Below, one piece after another: positions 29,907 through 39,174 of a stretch of 64,000 nt of DNA (positions are counted from its first letter, which is position 1; each line of letters opens with the position of its first letter). The notes under the pieces were generated by a model. That model worked only from the letters and a program-made list of their open reading frames with translations. It searched no databases and was not told the origin of the DNA. The stretch is from Cupriavidus sp. UYMMa02A (GTDB lineage Bacteria > Pseudomonadota > Gammaproteobacteria > Burkholderiales > Burkholderiaceae). The position numbers were made by a program, and so were the translations under genes. The stretch lies in the NCBI GenBank assembly GCA_001725945.1, contig LRMT01000277.1, positions 1 to 64,000 on the forward strand, written 5' to 3'.

Positions 29907-31078
29907 ATGATGGCAAGATCAGTTGCCCTATATAGCGCCGTCGATGACATGTTCACCCAATACGCGGTGGATGTCGATTCGGCCACGCTCGTCAGGAAGG
30001 AAACCGTGCGGACTCCCGCCAAGGTGCAATATGCCTGGCGCCACCCTTCCCAACCGTACCTGTATGTTTCCACCAGCAACGGTGCCCGCGGGTCCAATCC
30101 GACTACAACCATGTCAGTGCTTTTGGTATCGGCGCGGATGGCGCATTGCTTGTGCATGGCGAAAGCCGGCAATTGCCGCGTCGCGCCGTGCATATGTGCG
30201 TGGATCCTTCGGGCAGCTATATCCTGAACGGGCACAACTTTCCGACCAGTGGCATCACCGTGCATCGGATAAAGGCCAATGGCGAAATCGGCGATCACGT
30301 CGAGCAGGCCACTACGCTGGACTACGGCATCTATCCGCATCAGGTCATGGTCACGCCGTCGGGCCGCACCGCCGTTATCATTGATCGCGGCAACAAGACC
30401 CAGGGCGACAAGCCGGAAGAGCCCGGTGCCCTGCGCACCTTCGGCTTTGAAGATGGCCGTTTGTCAGCGGGCGGGGTAGTCGCTCCGCAGGGCGGATATG
30501 GCTTCGGTCCGCGCCACATCGCCTTCCACCCGTCAAAGCCATGGCTCTACGCTTCGGACGAACGTACCAACCGTCTTTACATGTTCCGCTACAGCGGTAG
30601 CGGCATTGAAGCAGCGCCCGCCTTCACTTGTCCGACCCTGCGCCAGCCCGAAGTGGTTCGCCCCAGGCAACTGGGCGGTCCCATTCATGTCCATCCGGCC
30701 GGCCATTGTGTCTATGTCGCCAATCGGGCCGACCACACCGTCGCCGACGGCGACAGCAAGGTGTTCGCTGGCGGCGAGAACAATATCGCGGTATATCGGA
30801 TTGACCCGGCAACCGGCGAACCGACACTGCTGCAGCACGCCGACACGGAATCCTTCCACATCCGCACTTTTGCCTGCGATCCGTCCGGGCGCCTGCTGGT
30901 GACGGCGAGCATCAAGGCCCTGGACGAGCGCCATGGCGACGAAATCCGGCACGTGCCAGCGGCGCTATCGGTCTTCCGCATCGCGGCAGACGGCCGTCTG
31001 GAACTCTGTCGGAAGTACGATGTGGAAACGTCGGGCAGCCAGCTCCAGTATTGGATGGGGATGGTCGGCCTGGATTAG
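29907..31078 (+). CDS. Lactonase-like beta-propeller protein (one frameshift)
   Basis: About 390 residues. The start is at one of two adjacent ATGs (29907/29910). The 6-phosphogluconolactonase/YbhE-like seven-bladed propeller shows repeated blade motifs: YAWRHPSQPYLYVSTSNG, GYGFGPRHIAFHPSKPWLYA, GGPIHVHPAGHCVYVANR and FHIRTFACDPSGRLLV. One base is missing near 30105 (AATCCGAC to AATCCCGAC gives SNPDYNHVSAFGIGADG). There is no signal peptide, so it is cytoplasmic. Propellers of this family hydrolyse sugar or alicyclic lactones. Its place between DUF35 and SDR genes suggests ring opening of a lactone intermediate, by inference. Confidence 0.82.
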
Positions 31079-31135
31079 GGGCCTGCAATCGTCGCCAGCA
31101 CTCTGTAACTCGATCCCACTTAGCGAGCAAGAAAC

Positions 31136-31912
31136 ATGGATCTCGGAATTAAAGGAAAGACCGCACTGATTACGGCTTCCAGCGGCGGCATGGGCAGGAA
31201 TATTGCCCATGCGCTGGCAGCGGAGGGCGTCAACGTGGTGCTGTTTGCGCGCTCTGCCGACAAGCTGCAAGCTGTCGCGGAGGAAATCGAAGCCCAGCAC
31301 GGCGTGAAGGCGTTCGCGGTTCCCGGCAACATGCTGGTGCGTGAGGATGTGGAGCGGCTGGCAGCCGCACTGCGGCAGTACGGCGGTGGTCCTGACATTG
31401 TCGTACTGAATACGGCGCGTCCGCCCAACCCGATCCGCGCCACACTTGAAGAGAACGACGAGGCGCGCTGGAAGGAGGCATACCAGAACCAGCTCTGGGG
31501 CACCATCCAGGTGGTCACCCATGTCATTCCGCTGATGCTTGACCGCAACTGGGGTCGAGTCATCGCCATCACGTCCGCTTCAGTCAAGCAGCCGATGCCG
31601 CATCACAGCCTGTCGACCGTATTCCGGGCCGGCGTGACCGCCTATATGAAGCATCTGGCAAATGAGGTGGGCGTCAGCGGCATTACCGTGAACTGCGTAG
31701 CCCCTGCGTTGATCGACACTTCGCACCGCAGTGGCGGCGCTGCTTATTCAGCGGAACAGACCGCAGCCCGCAAGAAACTCACGCCGCTGGGCCGGCTCGG
31801 CACCCAGCAGGAAACGACCGGGGTGGTGACGTTCCTGGCCTCGATGCAAGCGGGATTCGTCAATGGCGCAACGATTCCTGTGGAGGGAGGGATGGTCGCG
31901 TCGCTGCTCTGA
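31136..31912 (+). CDS. Divergent SDR-family protein lacking the YxxxK motif
   Basis: Intact, 258 residues from ATG 31136. The cofactor loop TASSGGMGRNIA and the C-terminal FVNGATIPVEGGM are normal. The active site is not. Ser147 (VIAITSASV) is present, but the position of the catalytic Tyr/Lys reads SLSTVFRAG, so Ser160 and Arg164 replace Tyr and Lys. The NNAG motif reads LNTARPP. This fits a known subgroup of SDRs (LSxxxR type) often annotated as 3-oxoacyl-ACP reductase-like. It may act by another mechanism or only bind substrate. It is last in the thiolase operon and is followed by a stem-loop. Confidence 0.88.
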   Translation: MDLGIKGKTALITASSGGMGRNIAHALAAEGVNVVLFARSADKLQAVAEEIEAQHGVKAFAVPGNMLVREDVERLAAALRQYGGGPDIVVLNTARPPNPIRATLEENDEARWKEAYQNQLWGTIQVVTHVIPLMLDRNWGRVIAITSASVKQPMPHHSLSTVFRAGVTAYMKHLANEVGVSGITVNCVAPALIDTSHRSGGAAYSAEQTAARKKLTPLGRLGTQQETTGVVTFLASMQAGFVNGATIPVEGGMVASLL

Positions 31913-31940
31913 CGCGCGGGGATCAATAAGTGAAAGCGCC

Positions 31941-31971
31941 GGGGTAGGCACGCGTGTCCACGTGCTACCCC
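31941..31971. terminator. Stem-loop between convergent SDR and IclR genes
   Basis: GGGGTAGGCACG (31941-31952) can pair with CGTGCTACCCC (31961-31971) with one bulged G and an eight-base loop. No U-tract is evident on either side. Its place between two converging genes fits a bidirectional terminator. Confidence 0.45.
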
Positions 31972-32024
31972 ATTATCCCCAAACGGGTCGAACGCACTGC
32001 TACGGCAGTGGATCGGGTTGAAGG

Positions 32025-32777
32025 TTATTCCAGCTTGCCACCGAACTGCAGCGAGATATTCGCGGCGGCATTGACAACTTGCTTGACGAGTTCCTTTTCG
32101 CGGGTCTGCAACCGCACAGTCGGCGCGCCAAGCGACAGGCAATAATGCACTTCCTCGTGCACGTCCTTAATGGGTGCCGAAATCGCTGAAATGCCCAACA
32201 GGCGTTCTCCATGCGAAACCGAATAGCCTTGCTCTCGCACTTTCTCGAATTCGGCCAGCACGTCGGCCTTGGTTCGCTTGGTCGCCTTGGCGACAGCCGT
32301 TACGAGCGGCGCCGCATCGTCCTTCGACATATACGCCATCAGCACCTTGGAACCGGAGCCCATGAGCAGGGGAATCTGCTCGCCCGCCTGGACGACGGCA
32401 CGCAGCGGCGATGCGTCAGTCGATACCGCGTCGATGCAGATGCGGCTCTGGCCACTGATGGTATGCAGCGAGATCGTCTCCTTGGTCTTCTCCGCCAGTT
32501 CGACCAGGATCGGACGGGCAATCTCGCGGATGCCGAGCGTACTTTTCACCAAGCCAGCGAGCCGGGTGAAACGGAACGACAAGCAGTATTGCTGGTCCTC
32601 AAGGCGAACCAGGTAGCCCGCCTGGTCGAGACTCTGGACAATCCGGAACGTCGTGGACTTCGGCAGCTCGATGCGGTCAGCGATCTCCTGTAGCGTCAGG
32701 CTGCTCCGTTCGGCCGTGAAGCTTTCGAATACAGCAAGAATCCGTTGCACCGAGCGCATCATTTGGAGGTATTCCAT
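32025..32777 (-). CDS. IclR-family transcriptional regulator
   Basis: Intact, 250 residues. The N-terminal winged helix-turn-helix (SVQRILAVFESFTAERSSLT, ADRIELPKSTTFRIVQSLDQ) is followed by the IclR effector domain with KTKETISLHTISGQSRICID, SGSKVLMAYM and GYSVSHGERLLGISAISAPI. IclR proteins repress or activate catabolic operons in response to small acids. It converges on the thiolase operon and is codirectional with the hydratase/reductase operon that ends 160 bases upstream. It is the natural candidate controller of this catabolic region. Confidence 0.93.
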   Translation of the reverse strand: MEYLQMMRSVQRILAVFESFTAERSSLTLQEIADRIELPKSTTFRIVQSLDQAGYLVRLEDQQYCLSFRFTRLAGLVKSTLGIREIARPILVELAEKTKETISLHTISGQSRICIDAVSTDASPLRAVVQAGEQIPLLMGSGSKVLMAYMSKDDAAPLVTAVAKATKRTKADVLAEFEKVREQGYSVSHGERLLGISAISAPIKDVHEEVHYCLSLGAPTVRLQTREKELVKQVVNAAANISLQFGGKLE

Positions 32778-32937
32778 CCATATTTACAAACCCCGTATGG
32801 TACATCACGGCAGTGGGGGCGCCATACCGCTCCACGCCCCACTGCCCTTACCGCTGTAACCACAGCAGGGCGCGACACGTTATTTCGACGCCGATATGTT
32901 ATTTACAAATCACTTAACGTGAAGAGATAGACATGGC

Positions 32938-33722
32938 TCAGCGCCCTTCAAACACCGGCTTGCGCTTCTCCTTGTAAGCCAGGATCGCCTCCTTGTAGTC
33001 CCGCGTTGATTGCACAACTGCCATATGCGAGGCAACCGTTTCCAGACTCGTACGCAGGTCAGTGCGCAGCGACTGATACATCAGCTTCTTGATATCCCGC
33101 GTCTGAATCGGCGGCCCGTCCGCCAGGCGTGCAGCGAACGCGATCGTTTCCTGCATCAAATCGTCCGCGCTACAAACGCGGTTGACCAGCCCGATACGCA
33201 GCGCCTCTTCCGCCGGCACGAAATCGCCGGTCCAAAGCAGTTCCAACGCCTTGGCCGGGCCAACCAGTCGCGGCAGGAAATAGCAGCCGCCATTGCCGGG
33301 CAAGAGGCCAACACGGATGTATGCTTCCGCAAAGCGCGCAGTGTTCGCCGCAAAGCGCAGGTCGCACATGAGCGACAGGTCCATACCCGCCCCCACGGCG
33401 GCTCCATTCACCGCGGCGATGAGCGGCTTTTCGAACTCTTCTACCGCTAGCGCAACCTGATGGGTCACATTCTGAAGCCGTTGCTTGCGCTCCAGCGGAG
33501 TCGGGTCGCTTCCGAGCCGCGCCGGCCAAGATCGCCACCGGAGCAGAACGCGTCCCCGCTGCCGGTAATAACAAAGCTGCCGATGGCGGGATCGTCGTTA
33601 GCCGCTTTCAGTGCCGAGCGTAAGAGCTCTAGCATTTCTTCGCTGAGCGCGTTTTTCTTCTCCGGCCGATTCAGGCGCGCGACCATCACGCGGCCAATCG
33701 TTTCGATTTCCAGATCTGCCAC
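32938..33722 (-). CDS. Enoyl-CoA hydratase/isomerase family protein (one frameshift)
   Basis: About 261 residues. The start is GTG 33722 (VADLEIETIGRVMVARLN), chosen because AGGAGCA precedes it at good spacing. Crotonase motifs are GDAFCSGGDLGRRG (oxyanion hole), NGAAVGAGMDLSLMCDLRFA, the ETYIRVGLLPG-like AEAYIRVGLLPGNGGCY, and FEGR at the C-terminus. One base is missing near 33505, and the reading resumes at PLERKQRLQNVTHQVALA. It acts on enoyl-CoA in the cytoplasm. It starts 16 bases after the second hydratase gene, so the two are cotranscribed. Confidence 0.88.
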
Positions 33723-33738
33723 TTTCTGCTCCTGGTAG

Positions 33739-34478
33739 TTAAGCCGCGGATTCGGCTGCCGCGACCGCCTTGCGGTGGCGGGCATGCTGCGCACGCGCTT
33801 CCAGCAACGCCGCCTTCAGCTGCCGGTTTATCCATTGCTTGTTGTCCGCAAATACGCGCGGCTCCTTGGCGCCCAACGTTCCTGCCAGGGCTGTCGCCGC
33901 CTGCTTCAGTTCATCGGCGGGTACCACGGCGGCCACCAGTCCCCGCGCCAGAGCCTCGTGCGCTGGCATGCGCCTGCCCGACTGGATCAGGTCCAGCGCC
34001 AGCGCACGGCCGCCAATGACCTCGAGAATATTGGCGCCGGAGAATGTGGGAATACCCAGGTCGATCTCCGGCAGCGACAACGAAGCCGTTTCCGCGGCGA
34101 CGCAGGCATCCGCCAGCAACGCCAGCATGGCGCCACCGCCGCTGGCGATGCCGTTCAGTACGGCAATGACCGGGACCGCGCTGTCCATCACGGCATCCTG
34201 CAATGCTGCAAGGGCTTGCGATCGGCGTTCGCGCTGACGCGCCATGTCGCCGTCCTGCGGCTGCTCGCGCACGTCGGCGCCGCCGCTGAACACGCGGCGC
34301 CCGCTGCCGTCAGCAGCACGGCCCTGACGGCAGAATCGCCCACGCCATCCCGGATTGCCGCAGTGATCCCCTCCATGATGGCGACGGTCATCGCGTTCGC
34401 TTTCTCGGCGCGATCGATCGTGATCCACAGAAAGTCGCCTGCATGCTCGACGACGAGATTCTCTTGCCTGTTGTTCAT
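33739..34478 (-). CDS. Enoyl-CoA hydratase/isomerase family protein (one frameshift)
   Basis: About 246 residues from ATG 34478 (MNNRQENLVVEHAGDFLWIT). After a frame break near 34290 the crotonase core continues as VFSGGADVREQPQDGD, AVLNGIASGGGAMLALLADA and LPEIDLGIPTFSGANIL. The Glu in LPEIDLG is present, while the first Glu position is replaced by the GGAMLALL run, so hydratase activity may be altered towards isomerase or hydrolase. It ends in an Ala-rich tail. It lies 21 bases after the reductase gene. Confidence 0.85.
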
Positions 34479-34499
34479 GAAAGCTGTCTCCTAGTTTTG

Positions 34500-35550
34500 T
34501 TATGCAGCCGCGCGGACCCTGCTACCGCCGGACACGAAAATGTCGGCAAAGAACTCGCTCTCCGGCAGGCGGCATATCTTGATAAAGTCATCGCGGGCGG
34601 ACTGCACGACGATGGGCGCACCACATGCGTAGACCTGGTGTCCGGAGAGGTCCGGATGGTCTTCCATGACCGCGCGGTGGACAAAGCCGGTGCGCCCGCT
34701 CCAGGCGTCTTCCGCACGGGCTTCGGACAACACCGGAACGTAGTGCACGCCATACTTTTCCTGCCAGGTATTTGCCAGCGCATCCAGGTAGAGATCTGCC
34801 GGACGGCGCCCCCCCCAATACAAAGACATCGGACGGCCGCTACCCTTGCTCGCCTCGTGCTCGATCATCGCCTTGATCGGCGCGAAGCCCGTACCGCTGG
34901 CCACGAAGATGATCGGCTTGGCGCTCTGCTCGCGCACGAAGAATGCACCTACCGGGCCTTCGATCCGGAGCAGGTCGTTCTCCTTCATCACATTGAGACG
35001 TGGGTGCTGAACGGTCCGCCGTAGTTACGCAGATGCAGTTCCACCAGCTCCTCATCCTCAGGCGAGTTAGCCATCGAAAGGCTGCGGCGAATACCTCCCG
35101 GCATCACGATATTGATGTACTGCCCGGGCAGAAACTTCAGGCGCTGCGTGGCGGGCAGGCGCAGGCGAATGCGCATGACGTCATCCGCAAGCGTTCCAGA
35201 TGTTGCACGCGGCAAGGCACGCGCACGATCGGAATGTCCATGTTTTCGCGGACCACGCTGCTGGCGATCGCCAGCGCGGAGCGCGGCTTGGCCTGGCAAA
35301 GCAGCGCGTAGCCCTGATCACGCTCCGCGGCCGACAGCACGCAGTCGTCGGTGTCGCCGTGATCCACTTCGCCTTCCAGTACGCGGGCTTTGCAAGTGCC
35401 GCAGGTGCCGGTCCGGCAGCCATGCGGCAGGGGAAACTTATCATTCAGCGCTGCGGCAAGGATCGTATCGCCCTCGCGCACCGCCAGCGTATGACCTACC
35501 GGCTCGAACGTGACCGGGTGTGTCGGTAACTCCATCGCGGTCTCGGTCAT
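34500..35550 (-). CDS. [2Fe-2S]/FAD/NAD(P) oxidoreductase, phenol-hydroxylase-reductase type (two frameshifts)
   Basis: About 350 residues from ATG 35550, which overlaps the stop of the preceding gene (ATGA). The N-terminal plant-type ferredoxin domain has HGCRTGTCGTCKARV and the fourth Cys in YALLCQAKP. The FAD domain follows (FLPGQYINIVMP, RRSLSMANSP). The NAD domain has FVASGTGFAPIKAM and HQVYACGAPIVV. Breaks are near 35190 and 34990. This architecture carries electrons from NAD(P)H to oxygenases or deoxygenating enzymes (BenC, AscD/RfbI types). Here the two rubredoxins are candidate acceptors, by inference. Confidence 0.87.
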
Positions 35551-36183
35551 GGCTGTTCCCCGGAGACAGGCTGCGACGCAGAGTGCGCTTTGGGAATGAT
35601 GACGGCGTCGGCGGCAACCACGCCATCGGGCAGGACGAACAGGGGATTGATGTCGCACCTCCCCCACCTGATCGCGCGATTCCCATGCGAATCGCGACAG
35701 CGCAGCCAGCACACGCGCCGCGGCATCGACATCCAGCGCCGGCTTGCCGCGGACACCATCAAGGATTCGCCGGCATTTCAGTTCGTCGAGCATCTCCCGC
35801 GCGGTCACGTCATCAAACGGTGCCAGCCTGCAGGTCGTGTCGCCAAGGAGTTCGGCATAGATGCCGCCCGCGCCGACCGCCACCACCGGACCAAACACCT
35901 CGTCATTGACCACGCCGGCAATCAATTCGAAGCCCCCCTGGATCATTTCAGTCACCAGCACGCCAGAGATTCGCGCGGCCGGCGCATTCTGGCGCGCATT
36001 GTCCAGAACCTCGGCGATCGATGCCTCCAGCTCCGCCCGCGTACGAATACCTACCTTGACACCGCCCACTTCCGTCTTATGCGCAATATCAGGCGACACA
36101 ATCTTGACCACCAGCGGTGCGGTCAGGCAGAATGCGCCGCAAGAGGAATTCGCGGCAATGCCCGAGGCTCTAAGGGGCATCAA
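35547..36183 (-). pseudogene. NDP-forming acyl-CoA synthetase, ATP-grasp (beta) part, truncated
   Basis: The ATP-grasp half of ADP-forming acyl-CoA synthetases is clear: PLVVKIVSPDIAHKTEVGGV, GVLVTEMIQGGFELIAGV, FGPVVAVGAGGIYAELLGD, then CDINPLFVLPDGVVAADA after a frameshift near 35665. The family also has a CoA-binding/ligase half of about 450 residues in front. Here coding ends at about 36183, and the next gene begins at 36241 on the other strand, so that half is missing. The first 25 residues (MPLRASGIAANSS...) only loosely fit the YGIPVP region. It is either a truncated gene at a rearrangement boundary or a stand-alone beta subunit, and truncation is likelier. Confidence 0.75.
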
Positions 36184-36240
36184 CCTGGTGCGCCGGGCAG
36201 CCTGGCTGACCGGCTCGCCTCACGACAGGAGCCAGAACCC

Positions 36241-37064
36241 ATGCAGACATTCACCCGCGATACCTGCCGCCGATTTGCCCGTCGCGGTGCAGCGGCAGCC
36301 ATGCTGGCTGGCGCACTGGCGCCTGCGCGACAGGTCCGGCGCCGGAGTCCCTCAGCGCCACCACTGCCCTCAACCAGACCCAATCCTCGGCCCGAGCCGC
36401 TGGGAACTGGTGCGCTGGCAACAGCCGGACGGCACGCTGCGCGATATCCCGCACGGCGACAACGGCCAGCCGATCATCTTCGAGTTCAACAGCGGTATCG
36501 ACGCAGCACAGGCACCGTCAGCGGGACGAGCGGCTGCAACCGCTTCTCCGGCAGCTACGGCAAGACCGATACCGGCATCCGTTTCGACCGCGTGGCCGGC
36601 ACGCGCATGGCTTGCCCGCCGCCGCGCATGGAACTGGAGTCGGCGTTGCTCAAGGCTATGCAGACGCCGTTCCTGACGGTCGGCACGCAGCCGTCGGCAG
36701 GTTCCACGGGGCGCAGATCATCTGGAAGACGGACACTGGCGACCTGTTGCAGTTCGTCGAGCGTGAGGGCGTGGGCCAGCGCGGCGCGCGCGTCGATGCC
36801 GCGGACAGTGTCGAGAAGGTCGTCTATATCGATTCGCAGCGTGTGGAATGCACCGGCGTCGGCCGCATGACGTGCTACCGCTGGCGCGAATCGCCGGATG
36901 CGCCGTGGCAGCTCTGGTATGGTCCGATCGAAGGGCTGGATTTCGAGCCGGGTGTCTCGTACAAGCTGCGTGTGCGCGAGTACAAGGTGCCGAACCCGCC
37001 GGCGGATGCGTCGTCGATCCGCTGGCAACTGCTTAGTGTGGAGTCGCGTACGCGGGCGAACTAG
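36241..37064 (+). CDS. META (HslJ-like) and DUF4377-like lipoprotein (several frameshifts)
   Basis: About 274 residues from ATG 36241. A Sec-type lipoprotein signal can be rebuilt (RRGAAAAMLAGALA, then ACATGPAPESLSATTALN after a frame break near 36325, giving a lipobox Cys). The META/HslJ domain shows SRWELVRWQQPDGTLRDIP, TVSGTSGCNRFSGSYG and GTRMACPPPRMELESALLKA. The last 100 residues (VEKVVYIDSQRVECTGVGRM, TCYRWRESPDAPWQLWYG, FEPGVSYKLRVREYKV) match the DUF4377 pattern. Further breaks lie near 36390, 36515 and 36700. Such proteins are outer-envelope stress factors. It converges on tolC. Confidence 0.75.
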
Positions 37065-37111
37065 GGGATAGCAACCAAGCAGAACAAAGCCCAAAACTGC
37101 GAGTGTTTTCT

Positions 37112-37215
37112 CCCCTCTCCCATTTATGGGAGAGGGGCGGGGGAGAGGGCAGGAGTATCCACGAAGTGTGGTGCCACGGTCCTTGCCATGCGCCTGCCCG
37201 CAAGCGGGAGAGGGG
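37112..37215. repeat. Palindromic intergenic repeat (GGGAGAGGGG type)
   Basis: CCCCTCTCCCA (37112-37122) pairs perfectly with TGGGAGAGGGG (37127-37137) around TTTA. GGGAGAGGGG recurs at 37206-37215 after the small palindrome CCCGC-AA-GCGGG (37197-37208). It sits between converging genes. It resembles REP-like elements common between beta-proteobacterial genes and could also act as a bidirectional terminator. Confidence 0.55.
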
Positions 37216-37253
37216 AGCAAACAAGGTATTTCTGTTCTATCTCGACTCGCGCC

Positions 37254-38749
37254 TCAGGACCGCGGAGTGCCGCCCGCCAGCGCCTCTCGCCGGCCCCTGC
37301 GACGCTCGGTCGCTGCGGGAGCGGGCGTCGCCACGGCACCGACCTTCGCCTTCTGCGGCAACTCATACATGGCGCCCGGTGCCGACGTCAGCAGCGTGTT
37401 GATCTGGACAACATCGTCTTCCTGCAGCACGCCCGTCGAGGCCTTCAGCCGCAGGCCGTTCATGATCGTGTCGTAGCGGGCCTTGGCCAGGTTGGCGCGG
37501 GTCTGGAACAACTGCGCCTCGGCGTTCAGCACATCGATATTGATGCGCACGCCGACTTCGTAGCCGAGCTGGTTCGACTCCACCGCGCTTTGCGCCGAGC
37601 GCTCGGCAGCCTCCAGGGCCTTCACCTGCGCCAGGCCGTTGGAAACGCCGGAATAGCTCTGGCGCGCGCTCTGCGCCGCGGTGCGGCGCGCGAACTCCAG
37701 GTCGCTCGCGGCCTTGTCGGCCAGCGCCAGCGTTTCGCGCACGCGCGACTGGATCTGGCCGCCCGCGAAGATCGGCATGCTCAGTTGCACGCCGATCTGC
37801 GAGGCGTTGTAGTGCGTGGAGATCGTCTGCGTGGCGCTACCGGTCTGGTTGGTAAAGCCGTAGGAAGCCACCAGGTCCACCGAAGGCAGGTGCGCAGACT
37901 TCGCCTTGTTGGTTTCGCGCTGAGCGGTTTCCAGGTTGTAATTGGCCAGGCCCACCTGCAGGTTGCTGGCCTCGGCCTGGGCTGCCCAGGCGTTGGAGTC
38001 GGCCGGCACCGGCTGCGGCAGGTCCGCTGCGGGACGCAGCCCGAGCAGCTCGTCCACGGGTTTGCCGGTGATCTGTTGCAGGTTCGCGCGGGTAACTTCC
38101 AGCGCGCTCTGCGCCGCGATCTCGGTCGACGTCGCCAGGTCGTAGCGGGCCTGGGCGTCGTTGGCATCGGTGATGGTGGCGGTGCCGACCTCGAAATTGC
38201 GCTTGGCCTGTGCCAGTTGCTCGCCGATGGCCTTCTTCTGCGCGCCGGCCAGGTAGAGGTTGTCCTGAGCGGTGAGCACGTCGAAGTAGGCCTGCGCGGA
38301 CCGGGTGATCAGGTCGAGCTGCGCCTGCTGGAACGTGACTTCGCCGGCCATCGCGGCCAGCTCGCCCTGCTTGTAGATTTCCCAGCGGTCCCAGCGGAAC
38401 AGCGGCTGGCTCAACTGCAGGGCCCAATTGTTATTGTTGAAGAAGCGCACGCCCGAGGCGCTGGGCAGACCCTGCGCCAGGGCCGCGGTCTGGTCCAGCC
38501 GCGTACGCGTGGCGCCAGCCGTGCCGGTGACCAGCGGCAGCAGACCCGCCCGGCCCTGCGGCAGCTTCTCGCGCGTGGCCAGAAGCTGGCGCGCGCGCTG
38601 GCGAACTGGGCGTCATTGGACTGGGCGTCGCGGTAGACCTGCAGCAGGTCGGCAGCCTCCGCGGCCGGCACGTGCAGCAGCGCATACAAGGACAGCGCTA
38701 CTGCCAGTCGCATCCTGCCGGTCGCGGCGAAAGGCGCAAACGTCATCAC
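37254..38749 (-). CDS. tolC: TolC-family outer-membrane efflux protein (one frameshift)
   Basis: About 498 residues. The start is at 38749 or at inner ATG 38713 (MRLAVALSLYALLHVPAAEA, a signal peptide ending AEA). Mature features are ADLLQVYRDAQSNDAQFASA, REKLPQGRAGLLPLVTGTAG, LQLSQPLFRWDRWEIYKQGE and DLVASYGFTNQTGSA, i.e. two TolC repeats of coiled-coil and beta strands. One base is missing near 38595, where SFWPRARS should read LATREKLP. It ends in an Ala/Arg-rich tail. It forms the outer-membrane channel of type I secretion and RND pumps, and an RND pump lies 1.2 kb away on the same strand. Confidence 0.92.
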
Positions 38750-38838
38750 ATCTCCAGGTTGCCGGCACAGGCGCGGCCAACGATCGTTTCTTGTTCGGGT
38801 TTGACTTCGCGGGCGGCCGGCAAGCTGGGCTGGGGCCT

Positions 38839-39162
38839 TCAGTACTTCGGCATCGCCGGGTCCACCGCGCTCGCCCAGGCGTCGATGCCGCCGGTGAGGT
38901 TGTAGACCTTGGCGTAGCCCTGGCGCTCGAGATACGCTGCGACCTGCATGCTGCGCATGCCGTGGTGGCAGATGCAGACGATGTCCGCGTCCTCGTCCAG
39001 TTCGGCGGCGCGCGCCGGGATGTCGCGCATGGGGATGTGGGTAATGCCGGGCATGGCGCAGGTCTGCACCTCCCAGGGCTCACGTACATCCAGCAGGACC
39101 GGCTTGGCGCGGCTGGCGTCGGCCAGCCACTGGGCCAGTTCGGTGGGTTGGATTACCTGCAT
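38839..39162 (-). CDS. Rhodanese-like sulfurtransferase
   Basis: Intact, 107 residues, a single rhodanese domain. It has VLLDVREPWEVQTCAMPGIT, the catalytic loop CICHHGMRSMQVA (active Cys followed by HHGMRS) and GYAKVYNLTGGIDAWA. It transfers sulfane sulfur in the cytoplasm. It starts 12 bases after the Pcm-like gene and precedes tolC, an order recalled from other Burkholderiales chromosomes. Confidence 0.93.
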   Translation of the reverse strand: MQVIQPTELAQWLADASRAKPVLLDVREPWEVQTCAMPGITHIPMRDIPARAAELDEDADIVCICHHGMRSMQVAAYLERQGYAKVYNLTGGIDAWASAVDPAMPKY

Positions 39163-39174
39163 GGCGCTGCTTCC

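Noticed and set aside
37188-38636. Long open frame on the + strand opposite tolC
   Set aside because: It is a GC-rich shadow of tolC with low-complexity Arg/Gly/Val content and no family motif; similar shadows lie opposite the RND pump, phaZ (51944-53425) and ubiD (56959-58296).
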